Shown: positions 43,370 to 51,247 of the stretch, one piece after another | Layout of the letters: each line of letters starts with the position of its first letter | Position numbering within the stretch: the stretch's first letter is position 1 | The notes under the pieces: model-generated | What the model saw: the letters and a program-made list of their open reading frames with translations, nothing else | What the model was told of the DNA's origin: nothing | Database searches by the model: none | Program-made: the position numbers and the translations under genes | NCBI GenBank assembly: GCA_020025885.1 | Contig: JAHHRJ010000009.1 | Location: forward strand, 1-51,369 | Source: Butyricicoccus sp. | GTDB lineage: Bacteria; Bacillota; Clostridia; Oscillospirales; Butyricicoccaceae | Direction: 5' to 3' | DNA length: 51,369 nucleotides

Positions 43370-43436
43370 ATGCACCCCGATATGTAAGCCCTTGGAATCC
43401 AAAGCATTTCAAGGAAACATATAGGGGTGCATTTTC
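43370..43436 (+). terminator. Terminator of the membrane-protein operon
   Basis: TGCACCCCGATATGT pairs with ACATATAGGGGTGCA (one mismatch) around a second inner hairpin (CTTGGAA../..TTTCAAG), followed by TTTTC. Confidence 0.7.
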
Positions 43437-43459
43437 TATGTGTTCTGCAAAACAAGACA

Positions 43460-43503
43460 GAAAAAGTCTCCCGAAACACAATTTTTTGTGAAACGGGAGA
43501 CCT
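43460..43503 (-). terminator. Terminator of the spore protein gene
   Basis: On the minus strand GTCTCCCG pairs with CGGGAGAC, with inner pairing CACA/TGTG, followed by TTTTT. A further small hairpin AATTCAGC/GCTGAATT (43521-43540) lies between it and the gene. Confidence 0.7.
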
Positions 43504-43604
43504 TTCCGCAAGTGAATTGGAATTCAGCATTCGCTGAATTTTTGAGGGTCTAATCGGTGTGACGTGATTTACCAGTCATCCGATCAAACTTAGGACAAAT
43601 TGGC

Positions 43605-43820
43605 TCAGCCGCGTGCTGCCATGTTCTGCTCGTAAGCCTCGATCATCTTCTTGACCATCTGACCACCAACAGAACCTGCCTGACGAGAAGTCAGCTCGCC
43701 GTTATAACCATCCTTGAGGTTTACACCGACCTCAGCTGCTGCTTCCATCTTGAAGCGATCCATTGCAGCGCGTGCTGCCGGTACTGCCATCTGATTAGAA
43801 TTGTTATTCTTGCTAGCCAT
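43605..43820 (-). CDS. Alpha/beta-type small acid-soluble spore protein
   Basis: This 71-residue protein coats and protects spore DNA. It shows the family pattern: Asn/Gln-rich N-terminus, FKMEAAAEVGV with the protease cleavage Glu region, then LTSRQAGSVGGQMVKKMIEAYEQ, the conserved DNA-binding half. ATG 43820 is chosen because AAGGAGA precedes it; a longer frame from 43985 would add 55 foreign residues. It should be read by a forespore sigma factor; a possible AATACTA -10 is upstream but is weak evidence. It shows that the organism can form endospores. Confidence 0.93.
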   Translation of the reverse strand: MASKNNNSNQMAVPAARAAMDRFKMEAAAEVGVNLKDGYNGELTSRQAGSVGGQMVKKMIEAYEQNMAARG

Positions 43821-44144
43821 AATTTGTTTTCTCCTTTTCGTTTGTGTTTTTTGGGGTTGCTGATAGTATTGTGACCCATACAAGCAGGAAATATAACGAC
43901 CAAATTCTTCCGTTTCTTCCATCCTGCGCACAAAATATTTACAAAACAATGCATCCGCTTTCTTGTCATCTATTCTTATTTTCATTCCATAACAGTACAG
44001 TTCTTATATGGTATCTGTTTTTCATCTGTGGTTCGCCCAATTCTCCTATCCAGCTTTTGTCCACCCTCTGCAACTCTATATGTATATTTCACACAAGAAA
44101 CAAACATTTAAACAGTGATATTATACAAAGTGTATAATTTCTGC
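43821..44144. other. Gene-free divergent spacer
   Basis: No gene, repeat or structured RNA is seen between the spore protein gene and the ridA promoter. The sequence is pyrimidine-rich on the plus strand. Confidence 0.5.
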
Positions 44145-44173
44145 TTGACAAAGGGAAAATACAGTGATATGTT
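44145..44173 (+). promoter_or_regulatory. ridA promoter
   Basis: TTGACA (44145-44150), 17 bp, TATGTT (44168-44173). A second TATAAT at 44133-44138 lacks a good -35. Confidence 0.6.
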
Positions 44174-44199
44174 TTTATACGAAAGGAGCGGAGACCCTT

Positions 44200-44577
44200 A
44201 TGAAGAAAGTAATTCACACAGGATTGGCTCCCGCTGCAATCGGTCCATATTCACAGGCAATTGCAGTGGATGGTTTGCTGTTTACATCTGGACAGCTGCC
44301 GCTCAATCCAGAAACTGGTACATTCCCAGAAGGAATCACTGAACAGACCCGACAGTCTTTGAACAACGTCAAAGCCATTCTCGCAGAAGCTGGTGTTGGA
44401 ATGGATCGCGTGATTAAGACCACCGTATTTCTGAGTGATATGGAGAACTTTGCCGCAATGAATGATGTGTATGGCACCTTCTTCCAAGAAAGCGGCTATC
44501 CAGCACGTTCTGCTGTTCAAGTTGCGCGTCTGCCAAAGGATGCCCTCGTTGAAATCGAGGTCATCGCAGCCCTCTAA
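44200..44577 (+). CDS. ridA: RidA family enamine/imine deaminase
   Basis: This 125-residue protein hydrolyses reactive 2-aminoacrylate (as its imine) to pyruvate and ammonia. IGPYSQAI, LFTSGQLPLNPETG, the catalytic Arg103 (PARSAVQVARLP) and Glu120 (VEIEVIA) match the active RidA subgroup. ATG 44200 is chosen with AAAGGAG (44182-44188) upstream. The next gene on the strand is tryptophanase, which releases aminoacrylate by beta-elimination, so the pairing fits a clean-up role. A repeat element separates the two genes. Confidence 0.95.
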   Translation: MKKVIHTGLAPAAIGPYSQAIAVDGLLFTSGQLPLNPETGTFPEGITEQTRQSLNNVKAILAEAGVGMDRVIKTTVFLSDMENFAAMNDVYGTFFQESGYPARSAVQVARLPKDALVEIEVIAAL

Positions 44578-44607
44578 CAAGGGAAAAACCGAATAGCTCA
44601 CCTTAGG

Positions 44608-44769
44608 GGCTATCTGAAAAGTCGAAATTCTGATCTTTTTCTACAATGAACAGCATCTGCTATGTCAAAAATACTCAGAATCCACCAAGGATTCCTGCGT
44701 TTTTTGCCTTGCATCTACGCACGCACTGCGAAAAATTCGTCGATTTCTTTGTTTTCAAATACGCCCTAG
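44608..44769. repeat. Dispersed repeat, copy C
   Basis: This 162-bp copy matches 12293-12455 along its whole length in the same orientation. It begins GGCTATCTGAAAAGTCGAAA and ends TTTCAAATACGCCCTAG, giving inverted ends GGC-TATCTGAAAA/GGCGTATTTGAAAA. Its inner hairpin (CAGAATCC/GGATTCCTG, bulged) followed by T6 is a weaker terminator than in copy B and would reduce read-through from ridA into tryptophanase. Confidence 0.8.
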
Positions 44770-44774
44770 TAAAA

Positions 44775-44879
44775 AGGTACTGTCCGCCAGTCGCACCCGC
44801 CGAACCATAGGGATGTCGGCAACCGATGACCGGGGTACCTCCGAAAATGCAGGCGCACTGCGCCAAAATTATGGAGGTA
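44775..44879 (+). promoter_or_regulatory. Structured leader of the tryptophanase gene, with anti-ribosome-binding-site pairing
   Basis: The leader is GC-rich between AT-rich flanks. AGGTAC (44775-44780) can pair with GTACCT (44835-44840), closing a region that holds TCGG-CAA-CCGA (44816-44826). The same strand also offers TACCTCC (44836-44842), a perfect 7-nt complement of GGAGGTA (44873-44879), the ribosome binding site. Between them GGCGCA-C-TGCGCC (44852-44864) forms a small perfect hairpin. The two pairings use the same bases and exclude each other, the architecture of a translational riboswitch or similar leader. No known aptamer was matched. Confidence 0.45.
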
Positions 44880-44886
44880 ATTTATT

Positions 44887-46515
44887 ATGAAGTATCCGCT
44901 GAATGTTGAAGCTCCGAAGTCCATGACTTATGTTACCCGTAACATTCCAAATGTTACACTGGAACAACGCGAACGCGCACTGAAGGCAACCCATTACAAC
45001 GAGTTTGCTTTCCCTGCTGGCATGCTGACCGTTGATATGCTCTCCGACTCCGGCACAACTGCAATGACAGACTTGCAGTGGGCGACTATGATGATGGGCG
45101 ATGAGGCTTACGGACGCAACAAGGGCTATTACGTATTATTAGACGCTCTGCGCGATGTATTCGAGCGCGGTGATGACCAGAAGCGTATTATCGATCTGGT
45201 TCGCACCGGCTGTGAAGACATCGAAAAAATGATGGATGAAATGTACCTCTGTGAGTACGAGGGGGGTCTATTTAATGGCGGCTCTGCACAGATGGAGCGT
45301 CCAAACACATTCATCCTGCCACAGGGTCGTGCTGCTGAATCTGTTCTGTTTGAGTTGGTTCGTAAGATTTTGGGGCAGCGCTATCCGGGCAAGGTATTTA
45401 CCATTCCGTCGAATGGTCACTTTGACACCACTGAGGGCAACATCAAGCAGATGGGCTCTATCCCGCGTAACCTGTATAACAAGGATCTGCTGTGGGAAGT
45501 TCCAGAAGGCGGTAAGTACGAAAAGAATCCATTCAAAGGCAACATGGACACCGAAAAGCTCGAGCAGCTGATTCAGGCAGTTGGTCCTGAGAATGTCCCG
45601 TTGGTTTACACAACGATCACCAACAATACCGTTTGTGGTCAGCCGGTTTCCATGGCAAACCTGCGTGCTTCCAGCGCAATTGCACATAAGTACAACATCC
45701 CGTTTATGCTCGACGCTGCACGCTGGGCAGAAAACGCTTACTTTATCAAGGTCAACGAAGAAGGCTATGCAGATAAGTCCATCTTTGAGATCGCAAAGGA
45801 AATGTTCTCCTACTGTGATGGCTTCACTGCTTCTCTTAAGAAGGACGGTCACTCCAACATGGGCGGTATTCTGGCATTCCGTGACAAGGGCTACTTCTGG
45901 AAGGCATTCTCTGACTTTAATGACGATGGCACAGTAAAGACTGATATCGGTCACCTCTTGAAGGTAAAGCAAATCTCTTCGTATGGCAACGATTCCTACG
46001 GCGGCATGTCCGGTCGTGATATCATGGCTCTGGCAGCTGGTCTCTATGAGTGTGGTCGCTTTGACTATCTTGATGCGCGTGTCAAGCAATGCGAATATCT
46101 GGCACAGGGCTTCTACAAGGCTGGTGTTCCAGTTGTTCTGCCAGCAGGCGGTCATGGCGTTTACATTGACGTTGATAAGTTTTTTGATGGCAAGCGTGGT
46201 CATGAGACATTCGCAGGCACTGGTTTATCCATCGAGCTCATTCGTCGCTATGGTATTCGTGTGTCCGAGCTGGGTGACTTCTCCATGGAGTATGACCTCA
46301 AGACACCAGAACAGCAGGCAGAGCTTTGTAACGTGGTTCGTTTTGCAGTCAATCGCAGCCAGCTGACACAGGAGCACCTTGATTACGTCATCGCTGCTGT
46401 TGCTGAACTGTATAAGGATCGCGAAAGCATTCCGAATATGAAAATTACATTCGGTCATAAGCTGCCAATGCGTCATTTCCACGCATTCTTGGAGCCTTAT
46501 GCAAACGAATCATAA
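44887..46515 (+). CDS. tnaA: Tryptophanase-type beta-eliminating lyase
   Basis: This 542-residue PLP enzyme would split tryptophan into indole, pyruvate and ammonia. The family core is clear: DMLSDSGTTAMTDLQWATMMMGDEAY, QGRAAESVLF, DAARWAENAYF with PLP-contacting Asp276 and Arg279, and K319 in SLKKD as the PLP lysine. Asp180 in HFDTTEGN and SELGD near the C-terminus fit tryptophanase (FDTTQG, VEIGS) better than tyrosine phenol-lyase, as does MRHF. Two oddities: about 45-50 extra residues (roughly 95-140) before FILPQGRAAE, and SLKKDGHSNMGG where typical enzymes read SAKKDAMV or SGKKDCLV. GGAGG precedes the ATG. The product may therefore differ; conversion of tyrosine or another beta-substituted amino acid is possible. 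Confidence 0.85.
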   Translation: MKYPLNVEAPKSMTYVTRNIPNVTLEQRERALKATHYNEFAFPAGMLTVDMLSDSGTTAMTDLQWATMMMGDEAYGRNKGYYVLLDALRDVFERGDDQKRIIDLVRTGCEDIEKMMDEMYLCEYEGGLFNGGSAQMERPNTFILPQGRAAESVLFELVRKILGQRYPGKVFTIPSNGHFDTTEGNIKQMGSIPRNLYNKDLLWEVPEGGKYEKNPFKGNMDTEKLEQLIQAVGPENVPLVYTTITNNTVCGQPVSMANLRASSAIAHKYNIPFMLDAARWAENAYFIKVNEEGYADKSIFEIAKEMFSYCDGFTASLKKDGHSNMGGILAFRDKGYFWKAFSDFNDDGTVKTDIGHLLKVKQISSYGNDSYGGMSGRDIMALAAGLYECGRFDYLDARVKQCEYLAQGFYKAGVPVVLPAGGHGVYIDVDKFFDGKRGHETFAGTGLSIELIRRYGIRVSELGDFSMEYDLKTPEQQAELCNVVRFAVNRSQLTQEHLDYVIAAVAELYKDRESIPNMKITFGHKLPMRHFHAFLEPYANES

Positions 46516-46592
46516 ACTTTCCTCTCAATCCTTATGGGATAATGTGCAATCATTTCATACTCCAAACCGAGTTGTGACAGCAAATTAAGAAA

Positions 46593-46632
46593 AATTGCCC
46601 GCGGACAATTAAAAAGTTCGCGGGCTTTTTCC
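46593..46632 (+). terminator. tnaA terminator
   Basis: GCCCGCG (46597-46603) and CGCGGGC (46619-46625), then TTTTT. It partly separates tnaA from the transporter gene. Confidence 0.85.
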
Positions 46633-46768
46633 ATTGACAAGGAGAAGCACAAAATAGAGGAAAAAGTCTGATAGTGGAATGAAGAAAAACGGATTGGTAT
46701 AAGAAACAATCGAACTCCCTTCCCCAGCAAAACTGTCATCTAGTTTGTGCATAAAAAGGGGTGTCATT

Positions 46769-48127
46769 ATGGTAAATAATAACGCAAATACTGCAACTGT
46801 GCAGCGCGATTCTTGGCAATCCAAATGGGGCTTTATTTTGGCTTGTATTGGCTCTGCGGTTGGTATGGGCAATATTTGGCTCTTCCCCAGCCGTGTTGCA
46901 AAATATGGCGGCGCTTTTCTGTTAGCATATTTCATTTTTGACATCTTGATTGGCTTTTCTGGCGTGATCGGCGAAATGAGTTTTGGACGCGCAGCGCGTT
47001 CGGGACCCGTCGGCGCGTTTGCAAAAGCCTGTGCATCGCGCGGCAAAGGAAGTATTGGTGCTAAGATCGGTCTGCTCCCCATGGCAGGCGCACTGGCACT
47101 GGCAATCGGTTATTCCGTTGTTGTCGGATGGATTTTTAAGTATACCTTTGGTTCTTTTACTGGCTCTGCGCTTGCGCATGGCTCTGATATCGGCGATGTT
47201 GGCGGATATGCGGCTGCATTTGAAAGTACAGCCACAGCATTCGGCAACAATGGTTGGCTCATTTTTGCACTCATCATTACCTTTGCGATCATGGTACTTG
47301 GTGTTGCAGGCGGCATCGAAAAAGCCAACAAAATCATGATTCCACTGTTTTTCCTGATGTTCCTCGGTCTTGCGATCTATGTTGGATTTCGACCAGGTGC
47401 ATCCAATGGTTATCAGTGGATGTTTACCATTGACCCAGAGATTCTATGTAATCCTATGATGTGGGTTTATGCACTGGGTCAGTCCTTCTTCTCCCTGTCT
47501 CTGGCTGGCAATGGCACGGTTATCTATGGTTCTTACCTCCCAGATAAGGAAGATATCGTAAGCTCTGCATGGAAGGTCGCACTGTTCGATACACTTGCAG
47601 CAATGCTTGCGGCACTCGTGATCGTTCCTGCAATGGCAGCGGCTGGCACCACCCAGTTTGATGGTGGTCCTGGTCTGATGTTCATTTACCTGCCAAATAT
47701 GTTTGCAGCAATGCCTGGCGGTCATATGGTTATGATCATATTCTTTGTTGCAGTTCTGTTCGCAGGCTTGACTTCCCTTGTCAACCTGTTTGAAGCACCG
47801 ATTGCAACACTTCAGGATAACCTGCACTTTAACCGTGCAAAAGCCGTTACAACAATTGCCGTTGTTGGTGTTGTTGTCTCTCTTTGTATCCAAGGTATTG
47901 TGGCGCAGTGGATGGACTTCGTATCTATTTACATCTGCCCGCTCGGTGCTGGTCTTGCTGGTATCATGTTTGCATGGGTTTGGGGCAAGCAAGCTGTTGA
48001 GGATGCGATATCCCTCGGACGTACCAAGCGTATTGGCAGCTGGTACTATCCGCTTTATAAATATGGCTTCTGCATTCTAACCATTGCAGTATTTGTTCTG
48101 GGAATTGTTTGCGGCGGTATTGGCTAA
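46769..48127 (+). CDS. Sodium-dependent amino-acid transporter, NSS/SNF family
   Basis: This 452-residue protein couples sodium entry to amino-acid uptake. The NSS hallmark WQSKWGFILACIGSAVGMGNIWLFP (helix 1 with the sodium site) is followed by about ten more helices; YALGQSFFSLSLAGNGTVIYGSYL is helix 6 with its unwound substrate site and LVNLFEAPIATLQD lies in helix 8. Bacterial NSS proteins such as TnaT and LeuT carry tryptophan, leucine and similar residues; its place beside tryptophanase suggests tryptophan or tyrosine. ATG 46769 is chosen with AAGGGGTG upstream; an in-frame ATG at 46745 lacks a site. Confidence 0.93.
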   Translation: MVNNNANTATVQRDSWQSKWGFILACIGSAVGMGNIWLFPSRVAKYGGAFLLAYFIFDILIGFSGVIGEMSFGRAARSGPVGAFAKACASRGKGSIGAKIGLLPMAGALALAIGYSVVVGWIFKYTFGSFTGSALAHGSDIGDVGGYAAAFESTATAFGNNGWLIFALIITFAIMVLGVAGGIEKANKIMIPLFFLMFLGLAIYVGFRPGASNGYQWMFTIDPEILCNPMMWVYALGQSFFSLSLAGNGTVIYGSYLPDKEDIVSSAWKVALFDTLAAMLAALVIVPAMAAAGTTQFDGGPGLMFIYLPNMFAAMPGGHMVMIIFFVAVLFAGLTSLVNLFEAPIATLQDNLHFNRAKAVTTIAVVGVVVSLCIQGIVAQWMDFVSIYICPLGAGLAGIMFAWVWGKQAVEDAISLGRTKRIGSWYYPLYKYGFCILTIAVFVLGIVCGGIG

Positions 48128-48223
48128 CAAATCATAATTCCTTTCACAAAGGCACAAGAATCGAGTGGATGCAAGGCTGTTCATCACAAGGACAATTCAA
48201 CCTTTCTGTTGCAAAATATCACA

Positions 48224-48364
48224 GGAGCTGTACAAAAACTCTTTTTTTCATAAGACCCAAATTTGAAATTGTAGGAAAATCCCCGGCTAAAGTAGGTAAT
48301 CACCTTGCAATAGTCGGGGATTTGTTGCATTAAATTTTTGTCGAGGGACTTTTTGTACAGCCCC
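48224..48364. mobile_element. MITE-like element with inverted ends GGGGCTGTACAAAAA
   Basis: The left end GGAGCTGTACAAAAACTC and the right end, reversed, GGGGCTGTACAAAAAGTC, match at 16 of 18 positions. The core is a 13-bp stem with one mismatch, AAATCCCCGGCTA (48277-48289) and TAGTCGGGGATTT (48311-48323). It has no gene. The rest of 48128-48444 shows nothing else recognisable. Confidence 0.65.
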
Positions 48365-48444
48365 TTCATATTTCACCTGAGTGTTATGGCAATGCACAGT
48401 CATCGTATCCTCGACAAGATCCCTGACTCTGGTAAAAGCTGTGT

Positions 48445-48879
48445 TTATATTATTTGTGATTCCATTATTTCTCCGTAATCGTTAATGTAAACATAATGGT
48501 TAAAATCCTCATCTACAAGTAACAAATAAGGGCTGAAAACTTCCCATTCATCATAATCGCTTATTATATCATCATATTTTCCAAATATATAAATCTCGAA
48601 CAATGCACTTGTTCCCATGAGAAAACATAAGTAAACATTATTATGAAGAAAATGGGATCTTTCCTTGATATCCAGTTGTCCTGGTCTGACAAAATCGAGC
48701 TTAGAAATGAAATCTTGAATTTTTGCCACTTCAATTTCATCAGCATATCTGTATTTTTCATTAAATCGCTCTATATTCTGAACAAAACCTTCTCTTAACT
48801 GCTGTATCGCTATCCTTTTCTGCCTTATCTTTAGCTGCATTTTCTTTTGTTGTAAAAGTATTTTCATATTATCATCCAT
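48445..48879 (-). CDS. Hypothetical protein, AT-rich orphan
   Basis: This 144-residue soluble protein is not recognised. The first 45 residues are charged and helical (KKMQLKIRQKRIAIQQLREGF) and probably form a coiled coil; the rest is rich in aromatic and acidic residues and ends LLLVDEDFNHYVYINDYGEIMESQII, a style seen in SUKH/Imm-type immunity proteins. It is clearly richer in AT than its neighbours, beside a mobile element, and has only a modest ribosome binding site (GAGGT). It may be acquired DNA. No toxin gene lies next to it, so an immunity role is only a guess. Confidence 0.65.
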   Translation of the reverse strand: MDDNMKILLQQKKMQLKIRQKRIAIQQLREGFVQNIERFNEKYRYADEIEVAKIQDFISKLDFVRPGQLDIKERSHFLHNNVYLCFLMGTSALFEIYIFGKYDDIISDYDEWEVFSPYLLLVDEDFNHYVYINDYGEIMESQII

Positions 48880-48983
48880 AAATAAAACCTCAAAATCTCA
48901 ATTTATGACTTGCTTTATTTGAACAAATTGTAGCACAAAGTTATAAACAAATCTACTTCTACATAAGCTCATTGATCAAACAA

Positions 48984-49022
48984 AAAGACCATGAGACTGA
49001 AAAAATCAGTCTCACAGTCTTT
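48984..49022 (-). terminator. Terminator of the hcp operon
   Basis: AAAGAC-CA-TGAGACTGA pairs with TCAGTCTCA-CA-GTCTTT, T-run on the minus strand. Confidence 0.85.
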
Positions 49023-49073
49023 GTTGCTGTAAGTTATTTTTATACCGGAGAAATCAATCTCCACTGTATTTTA

Positions 49074-49574
49074 TTATGCAATCTCGTTCGGTTTCCATTC
49101 CTTTTGGTATTGTTCATTAAGTTTTTGCATCGTTTCCTGAGATAATGCACGCTGTGCAAACGGATATACAGCATTGTTTTCCTTGTAGATATGCCGCCGA
49201 ATGAGATGTACATATCCCATTGCCTGTGCTAAAATTTCCAGTTTATTTGCTGGTGTTCGCTCTTTCGCATAGCGCTCGACTGCGTTTTCCAGCTCTCCCA
49301 CATACATGCGTCCCATGTCGTGCTCTACCAGCATCCCTTGCCGAATGGCTGGCACTGCCGCTTGCCCAATTTCTTCGAGCATTGCACGAAATAATAAATC
49401 TTCCTCTTTTTTATGGTGCTGTTCATCCGCATAGGTACGAATAAACGCAATATCCTCTCGAAATACATCTGCACAAAATTCGTTTTCTTCCATGAGTGCA
49501 ATGCATCTCTGTTCTAACTTTTCCGAAAAACGAGAAATTTCTTCATGCTCTTTGAGCAGTGCTTCGATTAACAT
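49074..49574 (-). CDS. Hemerythrin HHE-domain protein
   Basis: This 166-residue four-helix protein should bind a diiron centre. Candidate ligands are His in KEHEEISRF, DEQHHKKEEDLLF, EHDMGRM and HLIRRHIYKENNAVYPFA, the usual order of HHE-cation-binding proteins. ATG 49574 is chosen because GGGGAGG lies within the end of hcp and only 4 nt separate it from the hcp stop, so the two are co-translated. Possible roles are oxygen or NO binding, or repair of iron centres alongside Hcp. Confidence 0.9.
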   Translation of the reverse strand: MLIEALLKEHEEISRFSEKLEQRCIALMEENEFCADVFREDIAFIRTYADEQHHKKEEDLLFRAMLEEIGQAAVPAIRQGMLVEHDMGRMYVGELENAVERYAKERTPANKLEILAQAMGYVHLIRRHIYKENNAVYPFAQRALSQETMQKLNEQYQKEWKPNEIA

Positions 49575-49578
49575 ACTC

Positions 49579-51201
49579 TTATGCCTCCCCAATCAGTAGC
49601 TTCAGATCGTCCTCTACCGTTCCAATACCTGCAATGCCAAAGTTCTCCACCAAAACATTCGCAACATTCGGGGACAAGAAGGCAGGCAGAGTAGGTCCCA
49701 GATGAATATTTTTTACACCTAAGTACAGAAGTGCCAACAGTACAATCACAGCTTTCTGCTCATACCATGCAATATTATAAACAATTGGCAAATCATTGAT
49801 ATCTTCCAGCCCAAACACTTCCTTGAGCTTGAGCGCAATCACAGCCAGCGAGTAAGAATCGTTGCACTGTCCTGCATCCAGTACACGCGGAATGCCATTG
49901 ATATCTCCCAGTGCCAGCTTGTTATACTTGTACTTTGCACAGCCTGCTGTCAAAATAACGGTATCCTTGGGCAGTGCCTTTGCAAAATCTGTGTAGTAGT
50001 TGCGGCTGCTTGCGCGTCCATCACAACCTGCCATAACAACAAACTTGCGAATTGCACCGCTCTTGACTGCCTCCACTACTTGATCTGCCAATGCAAGCAC
50101 CTGATTGTGTGCAAAACCGCCTACAATTTCTCCTGTCTCCAGCTCTACTGGCGGCGGGCACTGTTTCGCGTGCGCAATGAGTGCAGAAAAGTCCTTGTGT
50201 CCGGTTTCATCTGCATCAATATGCTTACAGCCTGCAAAACCCACTGCACCTGTGGTATAAATGCGACCCTTATAGCTATCCTTTGGCGGTACCAGACAGT
50301 TTGTCGTCAACAATACCGGACCATTGAAGGTCTCAAACTCCTCCGTCTGCTTCCACCATGCATTGCCATAGTTCCCCACAAGGTGTGGATACTTTTGGAA
50401 CGCTGGGTAGTAGTGTGCTGGCAGCATTTCCGAATGGGTATAAACATCAACGCCAGTTCCTGCGGTTTGCTCCAGCAGCATTTCCAAATCATGGAGATCG
50501 TGACCAGAAATCAGAATCGCAGGATTCTTACGCACACTGAGATTTACCTTTGTGATCTGTGGGTTTCCGTATGCGCTTGTATTTGCCTCATCCAACGCCG
50601 CCATAACAGATACGCCATACTTACCAGTCTCCATTGTGAGGGCGATTAGCTCATTGACACCCAGACTGCCATCTCTGGTCTTTGCGAGCGCTTCCTGCAA
50701 GAAGCTGTCTACCTCTGCATTGTATATTCCATATGCATTGATATGGTGATTATACGCCGCCATACCCTTGAGTCCATAGGTGATAAGCTCGCGCAAGCTG
50801 CGAACATCCGCATCTTCTGTCTCATAAATGCCAACTGTCTTTGCCTTTTCCTGCCAGTCACCAGAGCCATCCCAAAATGCTGGTGCGGTTGGCAATTTCG
50901 CTGCAAACTGGGTCGTCTGTGCAATGGTCTGATGTACGCGCTGTTCTATGATTGTGTCATCAAAATTTGCATTGGTGATCGTTACAAAGAGGTTTTCTGT
51001 GACCAAAAAATTCACAGATGCTGGAATTTTTTCTCCTGCTGCACGAACCTGTACCAAGACCTTGCATAGCTCTCGCGTCACGTATACCAGAAGATCCTGC
51101 AAATTTGCAGTCTCTGCTTTCTTTCCGCATACACCTGCATGGGTACAACCTGTGCAGCCTGCGGTTTCTTGGCACTGATAGCAAAACATTTTTGTATTCA
51201 T
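49579..51201 (-). CDS. hcp: Hybrid cluster protein
   Basis: This 540-residue enzyme reduces hydroxylamine in vitro and acts as an NO reductase/S-nitrosylase in other bacteria. The N-terminal cluster motif C7-x2-C10-x8-C19-x5-C25 is the class I form of anaerobes. Hybrid-cluster ligands are visible in ISGHDLHDLEML, LTTNCLVPPKDSY, AGCDGR, TAGCAKYKYN and DAGQCNDSYS. GGAAG precedes the ATG. It is first in an operon with the hemerythrin gene, behind a promoter with a CRP/FNR-like box. Confidence 0.96.
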   Translation of the reverse strand: MNTKMFCYQCQETAGCTGCTHAGVCGKKAETANLQDLLVYVTRELCKVLVQVRAAGEKIPASVNFLVTENLFVTITNANFDDTIIEQRVHQTIAQTTQFAAKLPTAPAFWDGSGDWQEKAKTVGIYETEDADVRSLRELITYGLKGMAAYNHHINAYGIYNAEVDSFLQEALAKTRDGSLGVNELIALTMETGKYGVSVMAALDEANTSAYGNPQITKVNLSVRKNPAILISGHDLHDLEMLLEQTAGTGVDVYTHSEMLPAHYYPAFQKYPHLVGNYGNAWWKQTEEFETFNGPVLLTTNCLVPPKDSYKGRIYTTGAVGFAGCKHIDADETGHKDFSALIAHAKQCPPPVELETGEIVGGFAHNQVLALADQVVEAVKSGAIRKFVVMAGCDGRASSRNYYTDFAKALPKDTVILTAGCAKYKYNKLALGDINGIPRVLDAGQCNDSYSLAVIALKLKEVFGLEDINDLPIVYNIAWYEQKAVIVLLALLYLGVKNIHLGPTLPAFLSPNVANVLVENFGIAGIGTVEDDLKLLIGEA

Positions 51202-51247
51202 AGAAAATTCTTCCTTTCTCGTACAATCACTCTCTCGAACTGCTCTG

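Noticed and set aside
44775..44842. THF riboswitch
   Set aside because: GGGATGTC is shared, but the order of the other conserved THF segments is not found.
44813..44890. 25-codon frame overlapping the tnaA start, possible leader peptide
   Set aside because: No ribosome binding site, no tryptophan codon as in TnaC; RNA pairing explains the leader better.
45268..46203. 311-codon minus-strand frame
   Set aside because: Shadow of the tryptophanase gene.
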